Notes: generated from the letters alone by a model not told the origin. A DNA stretch of 64,000 nucleotides from Cladorhizidae sp. MBARI D1340-BT2 (GCA_028752905.1 JAQNBH010000015.1:38591488-38655487); one strand, 5' to 3'; positions 1 to 10,900 are shown, numbered from the stretch's first letter. Numbers and translations: made by a program.

Positions 1-272
1 GACATTAATCCTTAGTTTGGGTTATCAACATACCTCTGCCTGCCAACAGGAGAATCTACAAAATAAAACAAACAAGCAAATAAAGAAGCAAACAAAATAA
101 GTATTCCAGCATATTCAAGTGCTGGCTCCTAAACGACATGTTTAGGGACTACTTTGTTATCTGAAGTGATTCTCTTGTCGTTGGAAGTATCAAATAATCA
201 GTACATGCTTGTGCAATATGTAACAATACAATACTGAAGTTGTGGCCATATATAATGCTCAACTAGATGCTA
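1..272. repeat. Dispersed repeat, inverted copy of 52622-52880
   Basis: Reverse-complementing about 52622-52880 gives nearly the same sequence as positions 23-272, with the same order of landmarks (a segment reading acatgtttaggga, a tcgttggaagtat segment, and the ctcaactagatgct end). No coding potential is visible. The repeat is interrupted on its right by a piggyBac-type terminus beginning at a TTAA at 273-276; the other copy has TCAA at the matching place and no element, so it behaves as an empty site. Confidence 0.75.
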
Positions 273-364
273 TTAACCCTTAAAGGACGAGCGTCACGAA
301 TCCGTGATACAATTAATTAAGTGTGAGGACGAGCGTCACGGATTCGTGACATTTAAATTAACAG

Positions 365-970
365 TCACGGGGACAAGCAAATCGTGACCTTGAAGGCTAC
401 CACTAGTTCTTTAATTAGCTCATATGTCAACAGCAGCTGCGGTGTTATCGTTGGTGTACAAGAACCACTAAAGGTTGTAGTTGAACATGACCACTGTGTG
501 TCACAAAGAGGGACAGTGGTACTTTGCAGTGCCAGCAAATAAGTGGTCTTATGGCGGTTTGAGACGACAACACACCTCTGCTGTTGTTCAGTTAGTGCTG
601 ACCAATGCCCAAGCGTGGTGTTCAGCCGGTCTAGATGCTCGTTATGAACTGAGCGAGGGCGGCCAGCACGCTGACATGAGCAGAAGCATACCACTAGTTC
701 CTTAGCTAGCTCCAACCGGAAGGTCAAAAAATCCGCTTCCTGTAACCACTGGCAAGGTGATCTGCTCTGCGGACATGAGAGTCTAGAACATAGCTGTTCA
801 GAATGCATGCCTCAACCATATACGCAAACACCTTCTTCTGGAGAATTAGAGGAGGGACTATTAAAGGTACTAGCTGTGGAAACAGTAGAAGAAGCAAGAC
901 TGAGCTAAAGAAATGCTGGTAGGTGAAGTTCCAGAAAGAAAGAGAGGACTAGCTAAAGGCAAAGCAGAAC
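365..970 (-). pseudogene. piggyBac transposase, C-terminal segment
   Basis: Translated on the minus strand this contains FRLELAKELV followed by RLNTTLGHWSAL, QQRCVV and a Cys/His-poor tail. The pattern matches the end of the DDE_Tnp_1_7 domain and the C-terminal Cys-rich domain of piggyBac transposases, which reads ELAEEL, H-P, RC-V-C, C-V-LC. The same peptide is encoded at 36650-37080 on the plus strand, where the region upstream (AYMVEACILNSYVL) is also readable. Several expected Cys residues are lost here and the reading frame drifts beyond 365. The catalytic Asp residues are absent from the copy, so it cannot be active. It is a relic; piggyBac ancestry is fairly sure, the exact subfamily is not. 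Confidence 0.6.
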
Positions 971-1784
971 TTGAAGCACTAGAAGCTATTTCACTACCAC
1001 TACTCTGACAAACTCGAGCATGATGAACACTCCTAGTGCTATGACTAAGCTGAACAACTGGTCGTGAAGGAGTGCATACTTCACTAGAAGAGGCCACAGA
1101 GTGCGAGTTAAAAATAAAGGAGGGCATGACGATGGAACAGACAATGATGATGATGGAAATAGTATAGGAGTGACTACAGACGTCACATAAGCCATAGAAC
1201 CTGATGCAGAGGTTACACAACTTTGGCCGAAGGATCGCTGCGGAAACCGGAGAGCAGAGAGGGACCCAGTACTTGCTCCAGTCGATAAGTGTTGCTGTGC
1301 AACGAGGCAATGCTGCAAGCGTGATGGGAACTGTAGCTAATACCAGAAATCTGGAGGAGATTTATTATTTAATTGATTTTACATGTTTTTGGTTTTACAG
1401 TTATGAACAATTTACAGTTATGAACAATAATAGATTATGTATATATATATATGTGTATTCTCTTTAAAAAAACCCCCCCAAAAAAACAACCTACAGTTGC
1501 AGATACTGGTAGGAACAATGGAGAAGGTGATGATGCAGCCATCACAGCAATAGGAGGGCTAGCAACAATAGATTGTGTCAGAGTTGATGAAGCTCTGTCA
1601 GCTGCCCAATCCATAGCTTCATGCATCAAACCTGAAGGGGATAAAAGAAATTGGCCTCAAATAATTTTACCGCGGACTACCGCAACTAGGAAACTAAAGA
1701 CAGAGCATTGTAGTTCCATGCTCTGCTTTGCTAACAACAAAACTAGCCATAGCTAAACTGTAGCTAAGCTGACTGTAAATACCT

Positions 1785-1990
1785 TCTTCATCGCTGGTAT
1801 TCTCATCTCCATCTAGATCGTCACCTCCGCTAAGCTTCCTTGAGGTCATCAGCAACTATTCTGCCAAGCGAAAGCAGAGCTTCAGGGTCAACACGGCTCT
1901 GGCCAAGGTAGGATGAGATGCCATCGCCTTCTTGATCACTGCTTTCATCCTCAGAAAGTCCAAAATTGTCGCCCTAAACCTGAGAAATAA
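1785..1990 (-). pseudogene. piggyBac transposase N-terminal acidic exon
   Basis: The minus strand reads NFGLSEDESSDQEGDGISSY, then LGQSRVDPEALLSLG, an acidic stretch ending in a run of Asp/Glu (DLDGDENTSDEE). This resembles the acidic N-terminal exons seen in this window at 20420-20642 and 33918-34181, both of which lie just inside piggyBac-type termini and contain the same YLG core. One frameshift interrupts it near 1830 and the exon seems to end at a GT after the Glu run (about 1785). The start codon is not visible; an in-frame stop lies just upstream near 1985. Assignment rests on the shared pattern with the two other copies. Confidence 0.45.
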
Positions 1991-2212
1991 CTTTATCCAA
2001 GGACAGTCAAACCAACACAATTTAATGGGTCCGACTTTTCAATATTACTACCCTAGTTACCGAACGTCAATTGCCGGTGTCATAACGATAACGTCCCCTA
2101 CCGGTATACGTCCTAGGGAAGTAATATTTCGTCCGCTAGGACGTTAACCGATGAGCATAAGCGTCCGGGGGCGAGGAATTACGTCCCAGCAGACAAATTT
2201 ATGTTGTAAAAG

Positions 2213-2440
2213 ATGGCAGAAAAATTCTCTTTCTCTGAAGTATTTGAATTTATTCATTCTGGAAACTATCCTATAGATAGCTATAAAAGAAGCTTGAGAA
2301 GAAAGGCAAATAACTTCAATGTCCATGAAGGTCGGTTATATGTTATATTAAATCGGTAACCAAGAGAAAAGGCTTGTGGTAGAAACTGCGGAAGAAAAGC
2401 AGAGACTATTGAAAGCAATACATGAAGATGGACACCTAGG
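2213..2440 (+). pseudogene. Ginger-like integrase, N-terminal H2C2 segment
   Basis: An ATG at 2213 starts MAEKFSFSEVFEFIHSGNYP, continuing through RRKANNFNVHEGRLYV to a stop at 2357. After a frameshift the reading resumes as VVETAEEKQRLLKAIHEDGH. The order (short N-terminus, RRKA-F, LYV, RLVV-T-EE, IHED-GHLG) is the one found in front of the integrase zinc-binding domain of KRAB-A2/Ginger-type proteins of sponges and cnidarians. The sequence breaks off directly after GHLG, before the Cys pair of the zinc finger and before the whole DDE core. It is therefore a 5' fragment. The family call is fairly safe; the deletion makes it non-functional. Confidence 0.6.
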
Positions 2441-2643
2441 TTGGTGTAGCTAACTGTAACATAGCTATATCCTGTATAATTTTCATAATTGTAATTTTAA
2501 CATAATTCTATTGTCTTCATATTATATACTAGTCAATTTGTAATAATTTTAGCAAAAGGACCTCTGAAGAGATGTGGTAAGCAGTATGCCAACCTACACA
2601 AAAAAGTCTGAATGCCATTACATAACAATTTTCCTTCATAGAA

Positions 2644-3090
2644 TTGGTAAAGGGATTGAGGAACAAACTGCCATCACAGAGGTCAGGAGACTGCCACTTC
2701 ACCCAGCCCAGGAAAAGAAGCAAGACCCTAACATTTTCAAATAGCATTAGGGAAGACCTCAAGAGAGGGAAACAGCTCACTGATGAACATGTGAACCTTG
2801 CGCAAAGAATCCCCAAAGAGCAATTTCGATCCCTGGGTGGTTTGCAAAATTGTCTTTTTTCACAGAATTATGGATTTGTCAAAACCAAGAATCCATACAG
2901 ATACATTATGTGGATGGAAACCACTGGTGTGTTACATCATCGAAGGGAGATCAAGTCAGGATCTACGACAGCCATATGACTGGCCATCATTGAGTCACCA
3001 AATTGCCCAAATATACCGTCCCTTGGTAGACACTGGTAACGACGATGAGTTGATTGTCTTTATGGCCGATGTGCAACAGCAAAGTTATTA
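2644..3090 (+). pseudogene. Ulp1-like cysteine protease fragment in the Ginger-like element
   Basis: Three reading frames must be combined. The first reads LTDEHVNLAQRI and SLGGLQNCLFSQNYG, the second QIHYVDGNHWCVTSSKGDQ followed by VRIYDSHMTG, the third LSHQIAQIYRPLVD and DELIVFMADVQQQS. This is the His-Trp, Tyr-Asp-Ser and Q-Q order of Ulp1/C48-type peptidases: the His of NHW and the Asp of YDS are present. The sequence ends at QQQ, just before the Gly-Ser-Asp-Cys loop that would hold the nucleophile, so the catalytic Cys is missing. Ulp1-like domains are known companions of transposon integrases in invertebrates. Two frameshifts show decay. Confidence 0.6.
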
Positions 3091-3467
3091 TATTATTACA
3101 CTTATATGGATGCAAATGAAAGTCTATTCAATTTGCATATTATATGGATATATCTACACTTATAATGGATGCAAATGAAAGTCTATTGGCACTGAAAATG
3201 AAAGTCTTGCTGGGCGGACGCTATTCGATAGGGTAGGACGCTTTCCAACGCGCATTTACTTTATCAGTATACGTCCCCCGGACGCTTTTTCTAAATAATA
3301 ACGTCCGGGTAGGACGTAAATCTACTCGATATGACACCGGTACGATCGTAGGGGAAGAATGTAGCTCGATTTTTTATTATGATTTGATCAACAACTTGTG
3401 TATATATACGCTTGTGACAGTGAGTGGGTTAATATTGCGAGTTAAACAAAATAACTTGGCACACAAA

Positions 3468-3972
3468 GTTTTTGTACCAATGTCCTCTACTGACAAAAAT
3501 TTGAACAAAATCTGAGAGGGGGTGGTTCCAACCATTGGTTGATTTGACATGGAATGACCCTATAGTTATACTTATGACAATTATTTTAGTATCAAAAGAG
3601 AGCACACAGAGAGACGTATCTTTTTATCTATATATCAAGTCTATACCAAGTCTTTACCATGAAGTTTACGGAACTATGGTGGTAGCCAAAGTTTTTGTAC
3701 CAATGTCCTCTACTGACCAAAATTTGAACAAAATCTGAGAGGGGGTGGTTCCAACCATTGGTTGATTTGACATGGAATGACCCTATAGTTATACTTATGA
3801 CAATTATATTAGTATAAAAAGAGAGCACACAGAGAGACGTATCTTTTTATCTATATTATATCAAGTCTATACCACCAAGTTTTTATCATGAAGTTTACGG
3901 AATCTATGGTGGTAGCCACCAAAAAAAATTTGGGTCACTGTCCCCCAAAAAATTCAACTGTCACCCCTAGAA
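3468..3972 (+). repeat. Degenerate FB1 half-copy with internal 223-bp tandem duplication
   Basis: The segment repeats itself: 3468-3690 and 3691-3910 both begin gtttttgtaccaatgtcctc and both contain the gagagcacacagagagac and tatatcaagtctatacca blocks. Those blocks belong to the right arm of the FB1 foldbacks elsewhere in the window. The right end (3930-3972) has cccccaaaaaattcaactgtc, matching the FB1 terminus. The left arm is missing, so no hairpin remains. Confidence 0.6.
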
Positions 3973-4085
3973 TGGGTTGGTTAAACATACCAGAATCGTC
4001 CAAAAGAGCTTCATCCCCTTCCAATGCGAAATCACAATTTTTTTGCCAAGCGGAAGTAAACCCTTATTAGGAAATGCGACTGGGC
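3972..4085 (+). other. Short conserved peptide-coding repeat (MGWLNIPE), copy 1
   Basis: The plus strand reads MGWLNIPESSKRASSPSNAK followed by SQFFCQAEVNPY. The minus strand at 51406-51290 reads MGWLNIPEVPQKASSASNAE followed by SQ, continuing for some 40 residues more. Agreement at the protein level over about 22 residues with several conservative changes suggests a shared coding origin, perhaps the N-terminus of a transposase. I do not recognise the family. Confidence 0.35.
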
Positions 4086-4136
4086 GGAGTGACCACAAAT
4101 AGACAGGAGAAACCGGTGTCGGTCGCACCCATCATT

Positions 4137-4265
4137 CCCTAGACTTGTAGCTAGTGACTTGTAGCTGTGAGCGAAAGTTAGCTAGACTTGTAGCTGGTGA
4201 CTTGTAGCTGTGAGCGAAAGTTAGCTAGACTTGTAGCTGTAAGCCTAGACTTTTAGCTGTGAGCG
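4137..4265. repeat. Short tandem repeat, gacttgtagctgtgagcgaaagttagcta
   Basis: Two to three imperfect copies of a roughly 47-49-bp unit containing cttgtagctgtgagcgaaag lie side by side, followed by a shorter degenerate copy. The nearby stretch 4305-4340 also repeats ttgacttc several times. Nothing coding is seen. Confidence 0.6.
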
Positions 4266-4365
4266 ATCGAACTCTCACTTCTTTGTGGGGCTCCATTTGG
4301 AAACTTGACTTCTTGTCTTCTTGACTTCTTGACTTCTTATAAATTGGCAGCAAGTTCTAAATTCG

Positions 4366-5135
4366 ATGACTCGTGAAGAAAGGGAGGTAGAGTGTGACAA
4401 GAAATGTGGAGTGTGGGTGAAGCTAAATCTCCCGAAGCGAGGACATGCAACTGGACGGAGAATGCTTTGCCCTTTCTGTGACTTTGTGGCGGTAGAGGAG
4501 AAAGACGATCAAATTTAGACGATCAAATTAAAGAACAAATCCACAAGATCAAACTATTGGAAGACCAACTAAAGGACTCAATCTCAACTCTGAAGAGAAC
4601 AACCGAAGCGAACCTGGATCAAGTAGAAGAGAAAATTGAAGCACTTGAGATCCCTTCATCCGCTGGAACCTATGCTTCTCTCTTTACAGGACAAACCTTC
4701 AAAAATACAGCTCCTATCATGAATGTGGCTACACTAACTAAATCCCTGAAGATAGAGGAAAAGCAGTCAGCAGAACGCCAGAAAAACATCATTGTAAAAG
4801 GCCTATCTGACAGCAAAGATGCCACAATATGAATAAATGAATTAAGTGATGTTCTAGACGTCGATCTCTCTGGCATACGTCTTTCCAGTTTCTGGCTTAA
4901 GAAGAGAGAAGGCAAGCCAGATGCATTGGTGATCGCAGTCGGAGAGGACAAACGCAAGGAATTCCTGATAAAAGCCAAATTACTCTGTAGAATGGTCAAA
5001 TGTCCAAATGTCTTCATCAGTCCCCACCTTAATCGGGCCCAGGAGGAAGCAGATTACCACCTTCGGCAATATCTCCGGAACAAAAAAAAGGAAGAACCCA
5101 GCAAGGATTGGATGATCAGGAGGGTCAAGTCATAG
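4366..5135 (+). pseudogene. Non-LTR retrotransposon ORF1 protein, broken
   Basis: The ATG at 4366 opens MTREEREVECDKKCGVWVKL, then KRGHATGRRMLCPFC, giving two Cys pairs that look like a small zinc-binding unit. A local duplication of gacgatcaaatt (4505-4530) introduces a stop and shifts the frame. The reading continues as a coiled-coil (LEDQLKDSISTLKRTTEANL) to the RNA-recognition-like core NIIVKGLSDSKDATI. After a TGA near 4830 it resumes as the basic C-terminal half (DALVIAVGEDKRKEFLIKAK), ending at 5133. The order coiled coil, NIIVKGL motif and basic C-terminus is typical of ORF1 of L1/CR1/L2-type non-LTR elements, which binds element RNA. ORF2 follows about 140 bases downstream. Confidence 0.6.
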
Positions 5136-5275
5136 AAAGACCTACAAGGAATATCTCCACCTCATGACTATCCTTTGTTAGGCCCAGGAATCCAATTCCC
5201 CCACCCCTATTCCCATCTTCCCCATGCTTTCCCCCCCAACCCCACCCCCATCCTCCCCATGCTTTACCCCTCCCC

Positions 5276-7478
5276 ATGACCTCCCCTACCACACTCAAAA
5301 TGAAACTTCTACTATGGAATGTGGAGGGCCAGAAGAGCACTATACGCAACGCTCCGGAAGTGGATATCTTCATAAATGCTGATATTGTGTGCCTAACTGA
5401 AACCTTTCTTGCAGAGCCAATCGTTACCCCAGGTTATCAATGGTCCCTATCGCCTGCATTAAAGGGAAATGCCTTTCGGCTAGAACGTGGTATAACAGTT
5501 CTATCAAGACCGAACATGAACAAATATCTCCAAGGCCACTCTACTTACCATGTCTGTGTGACTACTGAATATCTCGATGTACTATGCTGCTATTACCCAC
5601 CAATGATGAACCTAGACGATCTAGTCCTTGATCTAGGAGTATGTCTACTGCTGGTGGACTCCTCTAAATCATCGTGGACACCAGACCTTGCACCCTTCAT
5701 GACGTTGGTGGTGTTAGACATAAAAGCTACACAATTATCAAAACACGATGGCATTTTAACTGTCGCATGGACAAAGGAAACAGATGCACTACACTTAATA
5801 GAACCCTGAAGGATATGGCTTTTCTCTGGCTAATGACCCCAACATCAAGACATACATAACCCAGAAAGGCTCTAGCACAATAGATCTGATTTTCCATAAT
5901 CTTGGTCCTCGGTTGTCAAACCCTGTGGAAATAGTGCCAATTCTAACAAAGAGACACCAACAAATGTACCCATCTCTAAGATTAAAATACCAGAAAAATC
6001 TCTTAATCTTAAACGTTGTTTGGAAGCTGATATACTAGGATCCCACCCTCTAATACCAGATATCTTCTATGGCATTGCAGATGGTCACTTGGACAGGGCA
6101 GTGAATTGCTTTACCATATATAGCAATGGTTAGTGTAATTCCCACTTTTAATCCCTCCAGAAATCATCACAAACCATGGTTCGATGCATTCTTGCAGAAT
6201 GCCTCACCTTAAAGCAGGCACTTCTGTGGCTAAGAAAATCAGGAGGACAACAATGTTGGACCTTGAAGAAAAAATACAAGGCTATTATCAAACAAAAGGG
6301 AGAGGATTATGATGAATTCAAACTGAATGAATGTATTAATGATGCTAAACAGGCTCCATGGAAGTTATTTAGCAAAAGGAAAATTGAGGCACCCTCTCTC
6401 GTTGAACCAGAAGTATGGTTGCATCACTTTCAAATTCTGTATGATCCAGAGCATGAACCACCTGACCTTCCACCTCCACCTACACAGTGGACAGTTCTTG
6501 AAGAACAAGATGACTGGTACAACCAACTATTTCTGGTTAAGGAGGTGGAGACAGTGTTGGTCAGAATGCCCAACAAGAAGGCACCTGGTCCAGATAGCCT
6601 ATGTCACGAACACCTGAAGCAGGCACTACCAGTGGTGCTCACCCTTTGGACTGACATCCTCAATCTTTGCCTGATTACTATGACGGTACCTACCCCCTGG
6701 AGAAAGAGCACTCTCAAAGCCCTCTACAAGGGAAAAGGGGATCCCCTCTCACCCAATTCTTACCGTGGAATAGTACATCAATTCGCCAATGAAAGTCATG
6801 ACCTCCCTTATCAATGATCGACTTAGAAGACATATTTTGCATCTCCTCCCTCCAGAGCAACACGGGTTCCAACCACACAAAAGCACACGAGAACCAGTGT
6901 ACCTTCTTTTAAGAAGCGTGAAGGAGGAGCTCAGCAGGAAACTAGGGTGTCTCTATGCAGTCTTCGTGGATTTCAGAAAAGCTTTTGACTATGTTATCCT
7001 CATACACAAACTCAGAGAGCAATTCAACATCAAAGGTCGGATATTAGGATTGATACATAGTCTACTTAAATGGAATGAATTTCGTATCTATGATGGAACC
7101 TGTTTCTCTGATCCCATCAGGCAACATAGAGGGGTTGCACAAGGAGATTCATTCTCTCCGACTGCCGACTGCCTTCATCTTATACATTTAGGATCTAGCT
7201 GATTCCCTCAGGTCAGTTGATATAGGGCTCTCCTTTTTTGCTGGCGATCTTGTGTTCTACTTGGCAAACCTGGCAAACCTGACAACCATTCAAGCCACAA
7301 TGGATAAACTCTCTGACTGGTGTGACCTGAATAAAATGGAAGTAAACTGGAAGTAAACATAGACAAGACAAAGAAAGTGCATAAATTTCGGAAAGGTGGC
7401 AGGCTCTCCAGCAAGGATGTAGTTATATATCGGAATCACCCTATAAGAAGCTATGAATATCTTGGTCTAACCATGCAG
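5276..7478 (+). pseudogene. Non-LTR retrotransposon ORF2, endonuclease and RT (5' part)
   Basis: The N-terminal part is an AP-endonuclease relic: MKLLLWNVEGQKS, then IVCLTETF and later TIDLIFHN, the usual N, E and D-I-F motifs. After several stops (5800-6260) the RT domain is readable: KKAPGPDSLCHEHLK, then TLKALYKGKGDPLSPNSYRG, a frameshift, HGFQPHKSTREP, AVFVDFRKAFD and GVAQGDSFSP. The catalytic box reads FAGDLVFY instead of FADD, so one metal-binding Asp is lost. The frame then runs to YEYLGLTMQ at 7478, where a hAT element interrupts it. The protein continues at 10901. ORF2 normally nicks the target and copies element RNA. At least four frameshifts or stops make it dead. Confidence 0.8.
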
Positions 7479-7644
7479 CAGGGGTGTATTTAGGGGGGGG
7501 CGGGGGGGGGGCATTCGCCCCCCCCTTGTATCATTCTCGCCCCCCCCCTTGAAATTAGAGATTTTTTTAAAAATAATGTCAAGAAAGGTGTAATACAAGA
7601 AAGGTGTAATAAGCTTATGATATCAGGTTCAAATGATAGGAATG

Positions 7645-9819
7645 TCAAACTGAGGTTCTTCTTGGTTTTCTCTGCCATACGTCCACAATCTCTTCAAGGT
7701 CGCTCTCAGAGAGTACTTCTGGTGCCTCTATAGCAATCCTCATAAGGTGAGAAAGGCTGCAGTCACTTAGAGAATTACGCAAACGAGTCTTGATCATCTT
7801 CATCTGTGAGAAGCTTCTCTCCACAGAAGCAGTAGAAACTGGAATCGATAAGCAGATGGAGGCAATCTTGTGCAAATTGGGAAACATGGCCTTGAGCATG
7901 TCGTTTGAAACAAGTTCTTTCAGCTGTGATGCAGTAGTATCCCGTGGTTGCTTGACTAACAGCTGGCGGAATGTTTTCCACTCTGTAAGTATTTCAGTGG
8001 AAATCATGGCTGTCTTCACTGTTTCTTCTCCATCCAATGTTTCTGCATCTCTATCTTCTCCGTAGTGAGCAATCGGTTTCTCAACAGACGTGTCTCCATA
8101 AGTGGGAAAAGATACTGAATCTGGTTTTGGAACTTTCCGTGGATCGAATATAGACAATGCTGATACAACAGCGTTGGATGAAGAAAATCGGCTTGTTATG
8201 TTGGCCTTTAAATCAGCAACAAAAGGCTTACCAACAACATTCTGGAACGAAAGTATTTTATCAGCGTCAATAGACACCTTTGTAGATGACTTCAAGTCTT
8301 CAACGTTTTCAAGAAGCTCCAACACCCAGGCAAAACTGCATCATCCAAGGATTTAACAGTAGCATCAACAAGGAATGATATCAACGAGAGGTCAAGCTGC
8401 TCTGCCTGAAGTGCTTTGCTGAGCTTGGCTACTTGTGGTAGAGTGAAATCAAGCAAATATATAGCTGCAATCGTAGACAATTTGCAGAGGGCACCATGGA
8501 TTCCAAGAGCTTCTGGCTCGTGGGACGTCTCGTAGATGTTCCCAATGGTGATTACAATTGCAGAATAACTTGCTTTGACAGCTTTGACACACCTTTCATG
8601 TGCCAGCCAGCGTGTGTCAGATGGCTTGATCACTTTCATTTCTGGAAGTTCAAGAACGTGCTGTACCTCCTTCAGACACTCTGCTCGCTTGGGGGAATTG
8701 CGAAAATGCTTCCAAAGAGTAGTCAATGTTCTGTAAACATGAGCAATTCCAGGAGTTTTATTGGCAGCTTGCACACAAGCCAACTGCAGTAAGTGACAGT
8801 GGCAGTGTATAAACAGAGCGTGAGGAGTATGTTTCTTGATACGTGCCTGAACCCCGGTCTTTCGTCCAGAAAAAGTTGCAGCTCCATCAAATCCCAATCC
8901 AACTATTCTTCCGACTTGTAGACCTTTCTTCTTTAAACAATCGATGAGATTAGAATAGATGGTCTCTGCATCAGCCTTCTTCAATGGAATAAGCTCCAGA
9001 AAGCACTCTACTGGTACACCATCTTCCTCCCAGCGGCAAAACACAGACAATTCTTCTACGTTGGTGACATCTGTGCACTCATCTGCCATGAGGCGTACAT
9101 AGGTGCCTTTTGAAGTCGCTTCAGAATCGACTCCTCCACCCATGTCCCCAATGATTCGATGAATTCAACCACAGCCACTCTTGATGTGTACACAGCATTT
9201 CTTGGTGCAGTTTCTAAGAATTGCTTCAAATGTTGGCTGCCACATCGAACCACCACGTCAACCAGCTTATCAAATTTTGTCGAATGTCCAACTTGTTCTT
9301 TCGTAAGAAAATGAGTGAGTAGGATCAGGCACTTCACTGCAGCTCTGTTCTGAGCTCTTTTGCGAGCTAAAACATTCTGGAGTTGCTGTACAACTGTTCC
9401 ACCTTTGGCTGCTCCTTTAGCTGCAAAAAGAGCTTGAGTTGCATGGATATGGAAGTCACTTCTCGCATGAGCTTTCATTTTTTCAACAGCTTTCTTCCAA
9501 TTTCTGCAAGTTGTGTGACCCACACTCCTCCAGTACGCTGCAGACCAGATTGCTTGCAAACCTTGCAAAAGGCACCATCGCTATCCTCATCATAATAGAG
9601 CCAACTGAAATCTTTCTCCCAGCTCTTAGAGTATTTTCTCTTCGTGGATACAGAAGAGCGGTGTTTGTTTTGCTTGCTTTTCTTTGAAGGTGGAGGACTA
9701 AGGCTAGGACTAGATGCCTCGACATGCTCAGAGCTATCTGTTCTGCTATCTTCGCTATCGCTGCTATTAGCATGAGAAGAGGCTTGAGAAGTACTTGCAA
9801 AGTATGAGCGAATATCCAT
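7645..9819 (-). pseudogene. hAT transposase (ZNF862-like), frameshifted
   Basis: From the ATG at 9819 the protein begins MDIRSYFASTSQASSHANSS, a Ser-rich N-terminus with a Lys-rich nuclear-targeting stretch (PPSKKSKQNKHR). Then comes a TTF/BED-like zinc finger: AFCKVCKQSG, later MKAHARSDFHIHA. The RNase-H-fold core follows: LMADECTDVTN with the first Asp, then GFDGAATFSG with the second, CHCHLLQLAC, and near the C-terminus IPVSTASVERSFSQMKMIK with the catalytic Glu and the hAT dimerisation segment. Total length, about 720 residues, is normal for this type. Three frameshifts (near 9485, 9120 and 8315) break it, but motifs are otherwise well kept, so decay looks recent. The protein would cut and paste the surrounding element. 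Confidence 0.85.
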
Positions 9820-9862
9820 ATTAATATGAAGAGAAATCAGCTAGTAAGGTTTCTTTTATAGA

Positions 9863-10235
9863 GACTTTAAGACCATGACATAATGGACTGAGTTAAAAAT
9901 ACTGAGAGAGAGTGGGAAAGAAGGAGGGAACTGAAGAAGTGACAAACCTACAAAGGAGAACACGTGGTGGTGTGTGATGACTTTAAGACCATGACATAAT
10001 GGACTGAGTTAAAAATACTGAGAGAGAGTGGGAAAGAAGGAGGGAACTGAAGAAGTGACAAACCTACAAAGGAGAACACGTGGTGGCGTGTGATGACATC
10101 ATGTCTAAGATTAGACTTGAAGACCATGACATAATGGACTGAGTTAAAAATACTGAGAGAGAGGGAGTGGGAAAGAAGGAGAAACAAAAGAAGTGACAAA
10201 CCTACAAAGGAGAGCACGTGGTGGTGTGTGATGTC
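9863..10235. repeat. Tandem repeat inside hAT element, 116-135-bp unit x3
   Basis: Three copies start at 9863, 9979 and 10114, each beginning gact-t-aagaccatgacataatgg and ending in acacgtggtggtgtgtgat. The third interval is longer by about 19 bp. Copies differ by a few bases only. Position, just upstream of the transposase start, suggests subterminal or promoter repeats of the element; no protein is encoded. Confidence 0.85.
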
Positions 10236-10900
10236 ATCGTGTCATGACACATGCTCTCCTTTTTCCAAGCAGCTACAATATCATGAGAAATATATACAGT
10301 CTAGCCATAGTTCGGTATAGCATAATGCCATTGGTAGTCAGTCAAAATAGCTATCCTCAGACATTGTAAAAGCAAAAAAAAATATGGGGGGATCTTCCCC
10401 CCAGACCCCCCTTTTACGGCTTATGAACATGTTAAGAAAATATTAACAAAAATTAGGGCACCAAGTGACCAACCATTTCCACCCCCCCCCCCCCCCCCCC
10501 TAGAGAACTAGAGAAAAATTGTGTATGAAACCTGTTGTCCATGATTTTGTAAGAAAATGCATGGAATCGACATAATTCGATTTCACAAAAGCCCACCTCC
10601 ATTATACGAGTGACAAGTGACTATATCTAATCTATATAATTATGCTGATTGCCGTAGCATGCAACTTCAGCAAATATTTAAGATGGAATGTTGTATATAT
10701 GTACTAAAGATTTTAGAAAAAGTGCATGCTATATATACAGTTAGTACTGCAAAAATACCTGTGGGTAAAACACTTTCGTACTCCACGCGGAAGCCCAGGG
10801 TGCACGTCCCCTTTCCGCACCATCCAGGCTCTCCGCCCCCCCTTATTTTTCCATATCTCAAGTTCGCCCCCCCTTGGCAAAATTTCTGTATACAACCCTG
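10236..10900. other. hAT element right-end sequence, noncoding
   Basis: AT-rich sequence with a long C run at 10482-10500 and G/C-rich blocks at 10385-10420 and 10825-10880. It leads to the right tip ending at 10900. I see no gene in it. Confidence 0.5.

Larger units (their letters stand above)
277..2040 (-). mobile_element. piggyBac-like element PB4, internally deleted
   Basis: The left boundary is a TTAA (273-276) followed by CCCTTAAAGGACGAGCG and two inverted, near-identical subterminal blocks (GACGAGCGTCACG and its complement). This is the usual architecture of a piggyBac 3' end. On the minus strand the interior carries a transposase N-terminal acidic exon (about 1990-1785), a Ser/Thr-rich linker (about 1640-990) and the C-terminal segment (970-365). 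The catalytic core between them is missing. The 5' end is not clearly visible; I place it near 2040, just before the Ginger-like element. A shorter inverted copy of the C-terminal part lies at 36590-37080. Confidence 0.6.
2078..3336 (+). mobile_element. Ginger-like DNA transposon remnant
   Basis: The tips are TGTCATAACGA on the left and TCGATATGACA on the right, flanked on both sides by CCGG (2074-2077 and 3337-3340), a 4-bp target duplication. Subterminal regions are rich in ACGTCC/GGACGT blocks in both orientations. The interior encodes an integrase-type H2C2 segment and an Ulp1-like protease fragment. Ginger transposons use a retrovirus-like integrase, TGTNR tips and 4-bp duplications, so the features agree. 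Most of the integrase core is deleted. Confidence 0.65.
7479..10900 (-). mobile_element. hAT-type DNA transposon inserted in the non-LTR element
   Basis: The left tip reads CAGGGGTGTATTTAGG (7479), and the right tip, reverse-complemented, CAGGGTTGTATACAG (ending 10900). Flanks are CCATGCAG (7471-7478) and (G)CATGCAG (10900-10907), an 8-bp target duplication with one mismatch, as expected for hAT. Subterminal regions are G/C homopolymer-rich (7490-7555, 10480-10500, 10830-10875). A transposase gene fills 7645-9819 on the minus strand. The remaining kilobase carries a three-copy tandem repeat and unassigned AT-rich sequence. Confidence 0.8.

Noticed and set aside
2529..2816. Minus-strand open frame of 95 codons
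   Set aside because: Opposite-strand shadow of the Ulp1-like fragment.
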